In this document: positions 1 to 8,917 of the stretch, one piece after another
Layout: every line of letters begins with the position of its first letter
Position numbering within the stretch: the stretch's first letter is position 1
Source: Candidatus Praeruminimicrobium purgamenti
Lineage (GTDB): Bacteria; Elusimicrobiota; Endomicrobiia; Endomicrobiales; Endomicrobiaceae
Reading direction: 5' to 3'
Length of the DNA: 64,000 bases
NCBI GenBank assembly: GCA_018433585.1
Contig: JAHDQW010000009.1
Location: 1 to 64,000 of the forward strand
Made by a program: the position numbers and the translations under genes
Notes under the pieces: model-generated
The model's input: the letters and a program-made list of their open reading frames with translations, nothing else
Databases searched by the model: none
Told to the model about the DNA's origin: nothing

Positions 1-1007
1 CCGCTCTTTATCTCTCTTATTCTCTTCCCGTTTACGTTATATATCTTTACGCTGTCTCCGTCGCTTAAATTGTTAAACTTGAATACGTCTCTACCCTGTA
101 CAACTACTCTCTTGGCTGGCCTGTAGTCATTATCGCTTAAATTACTGCTCGTATATATCGCGTAATACCCTGCTTTCGTTATATATGCGCTTATCGTCTT
201 ATTGCTTAAATCTATCGTTATATCGCTGACTTTTTCCCACGTTGCGTTGTCATCGCTCCTCATTAACTCAAACCTCGTAGCGCTTGTCTCTGTCCCGTAA
301 TAAAATGTCGCTCTTGCCGGGGTTGTTAACGCCGGGCTCCACAACGGCGTCACTGAATACAATGCCACCATCTGGCTTCTACCGACTCCTCCGCTATATG
401 ACGGCGCCATGCTCGGCAACGTCAATTCCGTTATCGTTATCGTTTGGTCTGTCGCAAATGTCCCTGACGAAAATACTATCTCCGTATCCCCGTACTGCTG
501 GTTCCCCGATTCAAACTTTACTGTCCCTCCTCCGCTTGCTGTTACTACATTAGAAGAACTGTTTACTATATTTACACTCTGGTATGTGCTGCTCGACGGC
601 CAGTAGAGATAACTTGTATTATTATATGAATCTTTAAATGTTACTTGTATTTGATAATCGACTGCCGTATCTCCAGAATCAAATTTCGGCAACGATATAT
701 AAAATTCTTCTTTATCTTGGATAGCTCCCTTATCTTTCACGGCTATACTTCCCGAATTGCCGTTAATATAATAATTCATCTTTGCCGTAGCCGAAACGTT
801 TCCTCCGAAGTCTACGGAAATTTTTGCTTCTAAAATTCTTTTTACAGAAGAAACTGTTTTTATTTCATTATGTATAATGCTTGAAACAGGAAAAGATATG
901 GCTGCAGATATGATTTTAACTATTTGCTGGCTGCCAAACATATAAACAGGCACTGCCGGCAATGTTAAAAGTCCGATAATTAATGAAATAATTTTTTTTC
1001 TGTTCAT
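1..1007 (-). CDS. Secreted surface protein, 5' part only (runs off left edge)
   Basis: An uninterrupted minus-strand frame opens with ATG at 1005-1007 and stays open for 335 codons to the left edge, so the C-terminus is missing. The N-terminus (MNRKKIISLIIGLL...) is a signal-anchor or signal peptide. The rest is rich in Ser, Thr, Gly and beta-type sequence, as in extracellular proteins. Near the window edge the protein contains VKIYNVNGKRIREIK, which resembles the FlgD-like Ig fold found at the C-terminus of many large secreted proteins. Codon choice changes along the gene: the first 130 or so codons look like the neighbours, whereas the rest uses many ACG, GCG, CCG, TTG and GGG codons. It follows the probable chaperone-like gene by 67 bases and may belong to the same surface-protein cluster. 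Function unknown; adhesin or envelope structural protein is inference. Confidence 0.7.
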   Translation of the reverse strand, partial: MNRKKIISLIIGLLTLPAVPVYMFGSQQIVKIISAAISFPVSSIIHNEIKTVSSVKRILEAKISVDFGGNVSATAKMNYYINGNSGSIAVKDKGAIQDKEEFYISLPKFDSGDTAVDYQIQVTFKDSYNNTSYLYWPSSSTYQSVNIVNSSSNVVTASGGGTVKFESGNQQYGDTEIVFSSGTFATDQTITITELTLPSMAPSYSGGVGRSQMVALYSVTPLWSPALTTPARATFYYGTETSATRFELMRSDDNATWEKVSDITIDLSNKTISAYITKAGYYAIYTSSNLSDNDYRPAKRVVVQGRDVFKFNNLSDGDSVKIYNVNGKRIREIKS

Positions 1008-1017
1008 TTGTTTTTAC

Positions 1018-1045
1018 GTTTAACCGTCTAATATAAGTTTAACCG
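1018..1045 (-). repeat. Pair of 9-bp direct repeats before surface-protein gene
   Basis: The motif CGGTTAAAC (minus strand) occurs at 1018-1026 and 1037-1045, start to start 19 bases apart, in the 67-base gap in front of the partial surface-protein gene. The spacing, near two helical turns, would suit a regulator bound to one face of the DNA. This is only a sequence observation; no regulator is known. Confidence 0.3.
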
Positions 1046-1074
1046 ATTTTAATCAAAAACAACAACTGTTTTTA

Positions 1075-1845
1075 TCATGAAGTAACAACTTCTCCAAGCT
1101 TTGAAACTTTAAACTTAATTTCTTTAATAATTTCTTTGTCAAAAGCTCTTATCTTAAGAACAGCAACATATTTTCCTTTTTTTAAACCGTCTTTTTTAAT
1201 ATCGTTGCTTACAAGAGGTCCTGAAAAATCCCTGCTTTTTTCAGCATAAACGGGAACTGTTTCCGAAATATAAACAGTCCTTATTAATTTTTTCTTTTTT
1301 TTGTCATAAATTTCAATAATTCCGCTCGGTCTGAAATGAACATTTCCGTCGTTTTTCACAATAACTTGATAATTTATGCCGTTTTTTGTACCGATAAAGT
1401 TTAAAGAATCTATTTTAAAGTCTATTTTCTCAGTGCCTCTGACTATAACATAAATCGGGACAGATATTGCAATGGTTACCATCTGCCCTTCCTCCTGCTC
1501 AACGGAAAAATAAACTCTTCCTGAAACTGAACCTTTCATATCGTCAAGAATATTTATTTTATAAGGAACTTCTATTGATTCTCCCGAAGGAATAGGGTAT
1601 TTGTCCTTTTCAAAATGAAGCCATCTGTTTACATCTGTATTCGTATTTCCTGAATATGTGTTCCAATTTTCCAATTTAATTACAACAGTTATTGGTTTAT
1701 CGTAAGTATTTTTTACAACATATTTACCTTCATAAGAAGAATTTGCATCCGTTGTAATATTAACTATTGCAGGATCTACAGACAATCCCGCAAAAGAGAA
1801 ACCGTAAATAAACAATAATCCGATAATAAATATAATTTTTTTCAT
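1075..1845 (-). CDS. Secreted beta-sandwich protein, possible PapD-like periplasmic chaperone
   Basis: The protein begins MKKIIFIIGLLFIYGFSFAG, a standard signal peptide ending near Gly20, which is why this start is preferred to an ATG 12 codons upstream (1881) that would overlap the preceding gene. The mature part opens with LSVDPAIVNITTD and continues as two Ig-like beta-sandwich regions (YVVKNTYDKPITVVIKLENW..., then YQVIVKNDGNVHFRPSG). This is the style of periplasmic pilus chaperones and of DUF916-type surface proteins. No usher gene is visible, so a true chaperone-usher system is not supported. It sits directly after two related secreted proteins and before a large surface protein on the same strand, so a role in their export, folding or anchoring is inferred. 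Confidence 0.65.
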   Translation of the reverse strand: MKKIIFIIGLLFIYGFSFAGLSVDPAIVNITTDANSSYEGKYVVKNTYDKPITVVIKLENWNTYSGNTNTDVNRWLHFEKDKYPIPSGESIEVPYKINILDDMKGSVSGRVYFSVEQEEGQMVTIAISVPIYVIVRGTEKIDFKIDSLNFIGTKNGINYQVIVKNDGNVHFRPSGIIEIYDKKKKKLIRTVYISETVPVYAEKSRDFSGPLVSNDIKKDGLKKGKYVAVLKIRAFDKEIIKEIKFKVSKLGEVVTS

Positions 1846-1873
1846 AAAATAAATTTCAACCCGCCAATGTTTT

Positions 1874-3112
1874 TTATTCATAAGACAAAATTACTTTAAT
1901 ATTAGCGTTGTAAGTCAATCCTCCTATGGCATTTGCACAATTTGCGCCCAAATACACCTTCGGATAAATCGGATTATTCATCCCACCGAAATCGCCGCTT
2001 ACGGAAATATGGTACCCTCTGCTGTCCCAAAGCAAACTATAATCAGTTGCATCTCCTTTAGCAGAATCTGTTATATAAAACCATGGATAGTACCAAGGAT
2101 CAGTTGCCGATTTGCCGCCGTCATATAAAGCATAATTAGGAGACCCGCTATAAGCTATTACCAAAGTATCGCCAGATGCATTTGGCAATAAATTCTTTGA
2201 AACGCGCCAACACATTTGCAACACTTTTGTACCGCTTGCCGTATCAACCAAACCGTCTTTGCTTACAGCACCGTTATCAGTATATATTCTTACATTCCAA
2301 TTATCCGTCTCAAGAATATCTAGACTTAATTCTAAATATTGTTCTGCAGCAACCCAATTTTTACGGAAAGAAGAAGCATTCCAGGTTACAGAAGATGTTG
2401 CCAAATTATCGGAAATATTTTTTATTGTTACGTTAAATTCTCCTATAGAAGACCTTTTTAAGACTATAGAGTCCAAATCAAAAGTAGCCGTAGCAAAAGT
2501 CGTATTAAAAAGAAAAGGATTTTTTATATTAGTTAAATTCACAGAAGGCAAACTGCTTAAATTAATAGTACATTTTTGCCATGTATGGCTGCTGTTATTT
2601 ATACCTAGAGAACTCAATTTAACAGTTCTATCTGCACTATCAGTTACCCCGACTTTTATATCGCTTACATCGCCGGTTTTTGGTCTGATATAAAATTCCA
2701 ACGTTGAAAAAGCGCTTATATCTCTTGTAGTAACAGTATTTCCTGTTCCTGTAACAAAAGTAAAACAAAAGCCGGACCAACCTACAGATGCGCTAGAAAC
2801 AGAACAACTGTAATAGTTATTTCCTTCTTTTGCATCAGAACCTGATACAGTGTTTACTACAGGCAACGGATATAAATCTCCGTTCCAAACATTATAAACA
2901 ATATTGTCATCAACGGTTCCTGCATTTTGAGTTGCGCCGTTAAAATTTTCTGAAAATAAACCATAGACGTGTTTATCAGTTAAATTGTTTGCAAATAAAT
3001 TATTTGTAAACAACATAACAAATAAACACACGAATAAAAAATATGCCAGCCTTTGTATTTTTTTCACTTGTAGATATTCGCCTGTTGCCGGCAAATTAAA
3101 ATTTGCCGACAT
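1874..3112 (-). CDS. Secreted protein with carbohydrate-binding-like N-terminal half
   Basis: The protein has 412 residues with a hydrophobic signal segment at about residues 22-41 (LAYFLFVCLFVMLFTNNLFA). A GTG start at 3067 would give a tidier signal peptide (VKKIQRLAYF...); neither start has a strong ribosome site. Residues 70-230 look like a jelly-roll ligand-binding module (FSTLEFYIRPK, TWQKCTINLSSLP, FDLDSIVLKR), as seen in carbohydrate-binding domains. The C-terminal 190 residues resemble the product of the gene just upstream: a shared pattern AxxxxWN...AxQY...V.IYxDN and a matching end, IKVILSYE against ILVLTFQE. The gap to that gene is 14 bases, so the two are probably co-transcribed. 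Function unknown; an envelope protein is likely. Confidence 0.7.
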   Translation of the reverse strand: MSANFNLPATGEYLQVKKIQRLAYFLFVCLFVMLFTNNLFANNLTDKHVYGLFSENFNGATQNAGTVDDNIVYNVWNGDLYPLPVVNTVSGSDAKEGNNYYSCSVSSASVGWSGFCFTFVTGTGNTVTTRDISAFSTLEFYIRPKTGDVSDIKVGVTDSADRTVKLSSLGINNSSHTWQKCTINLSSLPSVNLTNIKNPFLFNTTFATATFDLDSIVLKRSSIGEFNVTIKNISDNLATSSVTWNASSFRKNWVAAEQYLELSLDILETDNWNVRIYTDNGAVSKDGLVDTASGTKVLQMCWRVSKNLLPNASGDTLVIAYSGSPNYALYDGGKSATDPWYYPWFYITDSAKGDATDYSLLWDSRGYHISVSGDFGGMNNPIYPKVYLGANCANAIGGLTYNANIKVILSYE

Positions 3113-3126
3113 GCATTAATTATTAA

Positions 3127-3870
3127 CTATTCCTGAAATGTAAGAACTAAGATTTGTTCTGTTTTGTATGTATCTCCGCCCTGAACATCTTTAAATCCTG
3201 CGCCGAAATACATATATGCTGTATCTCCTGTTACCCCTGTCAAAGCATAAGTTCCGGTTTCACCCGTTACTCCGCCAACAAACCCGTTAATATTTGCAAT
3301 TGTTGTATATGCAACATTAAGGTTGCTTGTTGAACCGTCTGATTTTAAATCAGATTTATCGGTAAGATAACGAGCAGTTGAAGCTCCTGTATTATACTCG
3401 TAAGAACTTGGCAACTTTGTAGCGGACATAGTGTAGCTTAAAGGAATATATCCTCTGCTTTCTCCTCCGCCTGAACCTTTTCTTACCAAACCGCTGAAAG
3501 CTTTAGTACCGTCTTGATTAGTTCTCGGATTAGTTGCTACATAATCAGTTGAATTACTTTTGTTATCCTGATAGATATAAATTGCACCGGTTGTCTTTGT
3601 TACAGATGCAACCATGACTGCATACTGCTGGGCAGTCTTCCATGTTTCAGTACCTGAATTTAAAGTAACTGCACTTGGATTCCAAGCTATTGCTGTTGCG
3701 GTTGAGTCATCGGCCAAATTCTTCAAGTTGAAGCTTATATAGACCTCTCCGGAACTGGCAAAGTCTGCGGATGCGTTGATTGTTTTTACCGTATCAGTCG
3801 ATGCATATACTGCGCTTCCAAACATAACTACACAAGCCAATACCACCAATAAAGATAAAATCTTCTTCAT
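3127..3870 (-). CDS. Small secreted surface protein (paralogue of next gene's C-terminal domain)
   Basis: The product has 247 residues with a clear signal peptide (MKKILSLLVVLACVVMFGSA, cleavage after VYA). The rest is Thr/Ser/Gly-rich with a regular alternation typical of beta-strands, and it ends ILVLTFQE. The start is fixed by a strong ribosome site, GGGGGAG, six to twelve bases before the ATG. It is the first gene after a good promoter and heads a minus-strand cluster of secreted proteins. The similarity to the C-terminal half of the following gene suggests duplication of one domain. An abundant outer-surface or fibre subunit is possible, but I do not recognise a named family. Confidence 0.75.
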   Translation of the reverse strand: MKKILSLLVVLACVVMFGSAVYASTDTVKTINASADFASSGEVYISFNLKNLADDSTATAIAWNPSAVTLNSGTETWKTAQQYAVMVASVTKTTGAIYIYQDNKSNSTDYVATNPRTNQDGTKAFSGLVRKGSGGGESRGYIPLSYTMSATKLPSSYEYNTGASTARYLTDKSDLKSDGSTSNLNVAYTTIANINGFVGGVTGETGTYALTGVTGDTAYMYFGAGFKDVQGGDTYKTEQILVLTFQE

Positions 3871-3895
3871 TTCTCCCCCTTTTTTTTATTTCTTT

Positions 3896-3925
3896 TATGT
3901 TATTAAAATAACATATCATTGTCAA
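3896..3925 (-). promoter_or_regulatory. Sigma-70-type promoter with overlapping 20-bp palindrome
   Basis: On the minus strand TTGACA (3920-3925) is followed after exactly 17 bases by TAACAT (3897-3902), about 25 bases upstream of the secreted-protein start. A perfect inverted repeat spans 3896-3915, with half-sites TATGTTATTA and TAATAACATA mirrored around 3905/3906. It covers the -10 hexamer and most of the spacer. A repressor bound there would block the promoter, so this is a candidate operator. AT-rich palindromes can arise by chance, which limits confidence in the operator more than in the promoter. Confidence 0.6.
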
Positions 3926-4047
3926 CCTTTTTTATTTTTATTTTGTAAATTTTTTGTAAAATGTACATTTTAACTATTTATTTTATATAATAACAAAATT
4001 ATAATTTTTGATGTTTTTTAATCTTTATATAATACGGGAGAAAAAGT

Positions 4048-5574
4048 ATGATTTTGATTTTAGATTTCGGATCACAATACACTCAATTGATAGCAAGACG
4101 AATAAGAGAAGCAAATGTCTATTGTGAAATTTTTCCGGGAACAAAAGACATAAAAGAAATACAAAATATTAATAATATTGAAGCCGTTATTTTATCAGGC
4201 GGACCTGCCAGCGTATATGAAAAAAATGCCCCTTATCCTTGTGATGAAATTTGGGAAATGAACGTTCCTATATTAGGAATATGCTACGGCGTGCATCTCA
4301 TAGCTCAACAATTCGGAGGCAAAGTAAAACCTTCTAAGAACAGAGAATACGGATTTGCCGATATATCTGTAGAAAAGGACAATATTCTTTTTTCAGGTTT
4401 GGAAAACAAAATGCCCGTATGGATGAGCCACGGCGACAAATTGACAAAAATGCCTAAAGGTTTTGTAAACATTGCAAGTTCAAAAAACTGCACAGCCGCT
4501 TCTATTGTAAATACAGAAAAAAATATTTACGGAGTACAGTTTCACCCGGAAGTACAACATTCTCCTTTCGGTAAAAAAATATTGGACAATTTCTTATTTA
4601 AAGTGTGCAAAGTAAAAAAAGACTGGACAATGAAGTCTTACATAAAAGATGAAATCGCCAGAATAAAAAAACAAGTCGGAAACGGCAAAGTTTTGTGCGC
4701 CTTGTCAGGCGGAGTAGATTCTTCAGTAGCAGCTATAATGCTCCACAAAGCAATAGGTAAAAAATTATTCTGCGTATATGTCGACCACGGACTTCAAAAA
4801 CTCGGAGAAACTGAAAGAGTAAGAAAAGTTTTCGGCAAAAAATTCGGAAAAAATTTAATCATATGCGATTCAAAAAAATTATTTTTAACAAAATTGAAAG
4901 GAGTAACAGATCCTGAGCAAAAAAGAAAAATAATAGGTCATACTTTTATAGAAGTATTTGAGAAGGAAGCAAAGAAATTAAAGGGAATTGATTTTCTGTT
5001 ACAAGGCACCATATATCCTGATGTCATTGAAAGCGCAAAGATAGGGACAGGCGTTACAATAAAAAGCCATCACAATGTCGGCGGGCTTCCTGAAAAAATG
5101 AAAATGAAACTTGTTGAACCTTTAAAATCTTTATTCAAAGACGAAGTAAGAACTTTAGGAAGAGAACTCGGCATCCCTGATGAAATTATAGACAGACAAC
5201 CTTTTCCGGGTCCGGGACTTGCAGTAAGAACCCTCGGAGAAATAACCGAAGAAAAGCTCAGAATAGTAAAAGAAGCCGATGCAATCGTTGATGAAGAAAT
5301 AAGAAAAGCGGGGCTCTATGAAAAAATATGGCAGTCTTTTGCAGTTATACTTCCGGTAAAAACAGTAGGAGTTATGGGAGACAAAAGAACATACGAGCAT
5401 GTTATAGTTGTAAGAGCCGTAAATTCAGAAGACGCCATGACTGCTGACTGGGTAAAATTACCGTATGAATTATTAGGTTCTATTTCAAGCAGAATTATAA
5501 ATGAAGTAAGAGGCGCAAACAGAGTCGTTTATGATATATCTCAAAAACCGCCTTCGACAATTGAGTGGGAATAA
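4048..5574 (+). CDS. guaA: GMP synthase (glutamine-hydrolysing)
   Basis: This enzyme converts XMP to GMP with ATP and glutamine in cytoplasmic purine synthesis. The 508-residue length is normal. The N-terminal class I glutamine amidotransferase has its nucleophile Cys79 in GICYG and the partners His166 and Glu168 in VQFHPE. The ATP-pyrophosphatase domain has the P-loop SGGVDSS at 220-226. The C-terminus carries the dimerisation/XMP-binding signature and ends PPSTIEWE. The start follows GGGAG by nine bases. A TATAAT at 4028-4033 lies too close to the start for a long leader, so no purine riboswitch is present. The gene stands alone, diverging from the surface-protein cluster and ending in a terminator. 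Confidence 0.97.
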   Translation: MILILDFGSQYTQLIARRIREANVYCEIFPGTKDIKEIQNINNIEAVILSGGPASVYEKNAPYPCDEIWEMNVPILGICYGVHLIAQQFGGKVKPSKNREYGFADISVEKDNILFSGLENKMPVWMSHGDKLTKMPKGFVNIASSKNCTAASIVNTEKNIYGVQFHPEVQHSPFGKKILDNFLFKVCKVKKDWTMKSYIKDEIARIKKQVGNGKVLCALSGGVDSSVAAIMLHKAIGKKLFCVYVDHGLQKLGETERVRKVFGKKFGKNLIICDSKKLFLTKLKGVTDPEQKRKIIGHTFIEVFEKEAKKLKGIDFLLQGTIYPDVIESAKIGTGVTIKSHHNVGGLPEKMKMKLVEPLKSLFKDEVRTLGRELGIPDEIIDRQPFPGPGLAVRTLGEITEEKLRIVKEADAIVDEEIRKAGLYEKIWQSFAVILPVKTVGVMGDKRTYEHVIVVRAVNSEDAMTADWVKLPYELLGSISSRIINEVRGANRVVYDISQKPPSTIEWE

Positions 5575-5586
5575 GAAAATATTTTA

Positions 5587-5624
5587 CAAAAAAACATCCA
5601 CCGATAAGAGTGGATGTTTTTTTT
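5587..5624. terminator. Bidirectional intrinsic terminator between guaA and lspA
   Basis: A perfect 8-bp stem, ACATCCAC (5594-5601) and GTGGATGT (5610-5617), encloses an 8-base loop. It is followed by a T run on the plus strand and preceded by an A run, so it can stop transcription from guaA and also from the opposing lspA operon, whose last stop codon is at 5640. Confidence 0.9.
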
Positions 5625-5639
5625 ATTTTTAAGATATAA

Positions 5640-6125
5640 TTATTTTTTACCGCATTGGCAGTCAACGCATTTGCTGCCGTTGAACAATATTGAAAAAAGG
5701 AAAAGAGTTACACCTATACAAACACAAGAATCGGCAACGTTAAAAGAAGGCCATCTGTAAACATCTTTAAAACCGATATCTATAAAATCGACTACCGCCC
5801 CCCTAAAAACTCTGTCTGTTAAATTACCTATTCCGCCGGCAATAATAAGCAGTAAAGAGTGAAACTGAAGAGCAGAAAATTCATCCTTATGCTTTTTTAT
5901 AAAATATATTATTACTGCAACAACAAAAGCCGTAAGTATTGTAAAAAATATATTTCTTCCCTGAAACATACTGAACGCAACTCCGGAATTTGAAACGTGA
6001 ACTATACTAAAAAAATCATTTATTTTGACAAACGAATTATACGCAATATTTTTTATGACCAAGAACTTAGTTAATTGGTCTAATAAAACATAAAATATAA
6101 TAAGTAAAAAATATTTCTTCCCCAT
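5640..6125 (-). CDS. lspA: Lipoprotein signal peptidase (signal peptidase II)
   Basis: LspA is an inner-membrane aspartyl protease that removes the signal peptide of prolipoproteins after Lgt has added the lipid; lgt lies further along the same strand. The protein has 161 residues and four hydrophobic segments. The family signatures are intact: GGIGNLTDR at 97-105, the first catalytic Asp (Asp113) in VVDF and the second (Asp132) in FNVADS. The C-terminus carries an unusual short Cys-rich tail, KCVDCQCGKK. The start codon overlaps the ileS stop by one base (TAATG), so it is translationally coupled to ileS, a common bacterial pairing. Confidence 0.95.
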   Translation of the reverse strand: MGKKYFLLIIFYVLLDQLTKFLVIKNIAYNSFVKINDFFSIVHVSNSGVAFSMFQGRNIFFTILTAFVVAVIIYFIKKHKDEFSALQFHSLLLIIAGGIGNLTDRVFRGAVVDFIDIGFKDVYRWPSFNVADSCVCIGVTLFLFSILFNGSKCVDCQCGKK

Positions 6126-8914
6126 TATTTAACCGCTTCACTGCATCTAGGACATAAACCGTCTTCATTAATACCGTCTATGTGTCTCCAGCATCTTTCG
6201 CATTTTCCGAATTTTGATTTTCCGGCAACTACGGCTATCTCGTCATTTTTAGATGAAGATTCAAAAGAAATATCCCAACTGCCGAAAACAATATTTATCA
6301 AAGCTTTATCTTTTAAAACAGCATCATATTCTGATCCGTATTTTATAATAAGACTTGCTTCAAGATTAGAACCTATTATCTTTTGTTGCCTTAATTTTTC
6401 ATATTCAATTAAAACCTGTTGTTTTACTTTGACCAATGCTTCCCATTTTTTCAAAACTTCTGTATCAAGTCTGTATTTTAAGTTTTCCTTAGGAAAATCA
6501 GCTAAAGTTACAAACTCAGGCAAACCTGATTTGATTTTTATTATTTCTTTCCAGCCTTCCTGCATCGTAAATGATAAAATAGGAGACATTAACTGTAACA
6601 ATGTCTTTGTTATTTCCAACATTGCCGACTGCGCGCTTCTCCTGTCTCTGCTGTTAAGTTTATCGCAATACATTATGTCTTTCAATGAATCAAGATAAAA
6701 ACCGCTTAAAAAAACAGTACAGAAATTATTTACGGTATTTACAATCTTATGGAATTCATAATTTTCATATCCGGAAGAAGCCTGATTAACAACATCATTC
6801 AGACAATATAATGCATATTTATCAATCTCATTCATATCGTCATATTTGACAATATCTTTTTCCGTCATGTCATTTATATTACCAAGCATAAATCTTACTG
6901 TATTTCTTATTTTTCTGTAAGAATCGGTATGTCCTTTGATAATTTCATCGGACAATCTGACATCTTCGCGGTAATCACATGAAGCAACCCAAAGCCTTAA
7001 AACATCGGCACCGTATTTGTTAATAATCTGCTGAGGATCAAGTCCGTTATTTAAAGATTTTGACATCTTTCTGCCTTCGCCGTCTACAAGGAATCCGTGG
7101 GTTAAAACAGTTTTATAAGGTGCTTTATTCTTTAAAGCAACTGCCGGAAGCAATGATGTTTGAAACCAGCCTCTGTGCTGATCGCTGCCTTCCAGATACA
7201 TATCCGCAGGAAATTCCAAACTGTCATAGTTCCCGCTGGACAAAACAGCTTCGGAAGAAACGCCCGAATCAAACCAAACGTCCAATATATCTTCTTCTTT
7301 TTTAAAATCCGCTTTACCGCATGAAGGACATTTTAAATCAAATCCTTGTAAAAGTTCTTCAGCTGTTTTCTCAAACCAAACATCTGCTCCTTTTTCTTTG
7401 AAAAGATCGGCAATTTTATCTATTATTTTTTTATCAACAACAGCTTCTCCGCATTCCTTGCAGTAAAATATCGGAAGAGGCACTCCCCACAGCCTTTGTC
7501 TGCTCAAACACCAGTCAGGTCTGCTTTCTATCATTGAAGTTATTCTGTTTTCGCCGTATTTTGGAATCCATGAAACATTTTTAATTTCATCAAGAAGTCT
7601 GTTCCTTAAATTATTTAAATCAACTCCCATAAACCATTGAGGAGTTGCTCTGAAAATGACAGGTTTCTTACATCTCCAACAATGAGGATAAGAGTGGCTT
7701 ATACTTAAACTAGCCAAAACTTTGCCTTCAGCTTTTAATTTTTCAATTATCAAAGGATTTGCTTTAAAAACATTTATTCCTTCAAATTCAGGAACCTGGT
7801 TTGTAAATTGACCTCTGTCATTTAAAGGAGAAATTATTTCCAGTTTATAAGCCAAACCGGCCTGATAATCTTCCTGTCCGTGGCCTGGAGCAATATGAAC
7901 AATACCGGTTCCGTCTTCCATGCTTACAAAATCGGCAAGAATACCCAAAGAAGCTCTGTCTACTATAGGATTTTTACATTTTATGTATTCCAAATCACTG
8001 CCGGAAAACTCATCTTTTATTTGAAAAGAAGATGCATTTATTTTTGACTTTACGTTTTCCGCTAAATCTTTTGCAACTATTAATTTTTCAATCTTGTTAT
8101 CTATTAAAAATTCACAAGCAGCATATTTTGCAACAGGTGAAAAAGCAAGAGCAACGTTAGAAGGCAAAGTCCAAGGAGTCGTCGTCCATATCAAAACAGA
8201 ATAATCTTTTAATACCGGTTTATTTTTTAAAGCGTCGCAAAGTTCAATAACCGCAAACTTTACAAAAATCGAGTCTGAGCTGTGATCGGCGTATTCTACC
8301 TCGGCATCAGCAAGAGCAGTTTCGCATGAAGCACACCAATAAACAGGTTTTTTCTTCCTAAACAAATACCCTTTTTCCGCCAATTCTCCAAAAACTTTTA
8401 CTATTGAAGCTTCATATCTTGGATCCAAAGTTAAATATGGATTTTCCCAATCGGCAAAAATTCCGCATCTTTTAAACTCTTCTCTTTGTATAGAAACAAA
8501 TTTTTTGGCAAATTCACTTGCCTGTTTTCTGAAAACAAGTCTGTCAACTTTATTTTTGTCTGTTTTTAATTCTTTTAAGCACTGTGTTTCGATAGGAAGT
8601 CCGTGACAATCCCACCCCGGAGTGAAAGGAGTATCAAATCCTTTCATATTTTTATATTTAACTATAAAATCTTTCAATATTTTATTTAATGTATGTCCCG
8701 TATGCAAATGACCGTTTGCATATGGAGGTCCGTCATGAAGAATAAATTTTTCTTTTCCTTTATTCTTTTCTCTCATCTTTTTGTATATATCACTATCCTG
8801 CCAATCTTTAATAAAAGACGGTTCTCTTTGTGCAAGGTTTGCTTTCATCTGAAAATCTGTTTTCGGGAGATTAACAGTCTTTGAATAATCTTTTTTTTCG
8901 TTTTCCGTTTCCAT
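6125..8914 (-). CDS. ileS: Isoleucyl-tRNA synthetase
   Basis: This cytoplasmic class I synthetase charges tRNA-Ile. The 929-residue length matches bacterial enzymes. The HIGH-type motif is HTGH at 71-74 within PYANGHLHTGH, and KMSKS is at about residues 616-620. The large CP1 editing domain lies between them. The C-terminal zinc site is complete, with Cys905, Cys908, Cys921 and Cys924 (CERC...CPRC), which marks the bacterial-type enzyme. It is embedded between mtnA (3-base gap) and lspA (1-base overlap) in one operon. Confidence 0.97.
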   Translation of the reverse strand: METENEKKDYSKTVNLPKTDFQMKANLAQREPSFIKDWQDSDIYKKMREKNKGKEKFILHDGPPYANGHLHTGHTLNKILKDFIVKYKNMKGFDTPFTPGWDCHGLPIETQCLKELKTDKNKVDRLVFRKQASEFAKKFVSIQREEFKRCGIFADWENPYLTLDPRYEASIVKVFGELAEKGYLFRKKKPVYWCASCETALADAEVEYADHSSDSIFVKFAVIELCDALKNKPVLKDYSVLIWTTTPWTLPSNVALAFSPVAKYAACEFLIDNKIEKLIVAKDLAENVKSKINASSFQIKDEFSGSDLEYIKCKNPIVDRASLGILADFVSMEDGTGIVHIAPGHGQEDYQAGLAYKLEIISPLNDRGQFTNQVPEFEGINVFKANPLIIEKLKAEGKVLASLSISHSYPHCWRCKKPVIFRATPQWFMGVDLNNLRNRLLDEIKNVSWIPKYGENRITSMIESRPDWCLSRQRLWGVPLPIFYCKECGEAVVDKKIIDKIADLFKEKGADVWFEKTAEELLQGFDLKCPSCGKADFKKEEDILDVWFDSGVSSEAVLSSGNYDSLEFPADMYLEGSDQHRGWFQTSLLPAVALKNKAPYKTVLTHGFLVDGEGRKMSKSLNNGLDPQQIINKYGADVLRLWVASCDYREDVRLSDEIIKGHTDSYRKIRNTVRFMLGNINDMTEKDIVKYDDMNEIDKYALYCLNDVVNQASSGYENYEFHKIVNTVNNFCTVFLSGFYLDSLKDIMYCDKLNSRDRRSAQSAMLEITKTLLQLMSPILSFTMQEGWKEIIKIKSGLPEFVTLADFPKENLKYRLDTEVLKKWEALVKVKQQVLIEYEKLRQQKIIGSNLEASLIIKYGSEYDAVLKDKALINIVFGSWDISFESSSKNDEIAVVAGKSKFGKCERCWRHIDGINEDGLCPRCSEAVK

Positions 8915-8917
8915 TTT

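Noticed and set aside
1075-1845. Chaperone-usher pilus operon
   Set aside because: No usher or clear pilin with donor strand is present in the window, and the similarity to PapD is only structural by eye.
3871-4047. Purine riboswitch before guaA
   Set aside because: The only good -10 lies within 20 bases of the start, leaving no leader for an aptamer, and no conserved helix pattern is seen.
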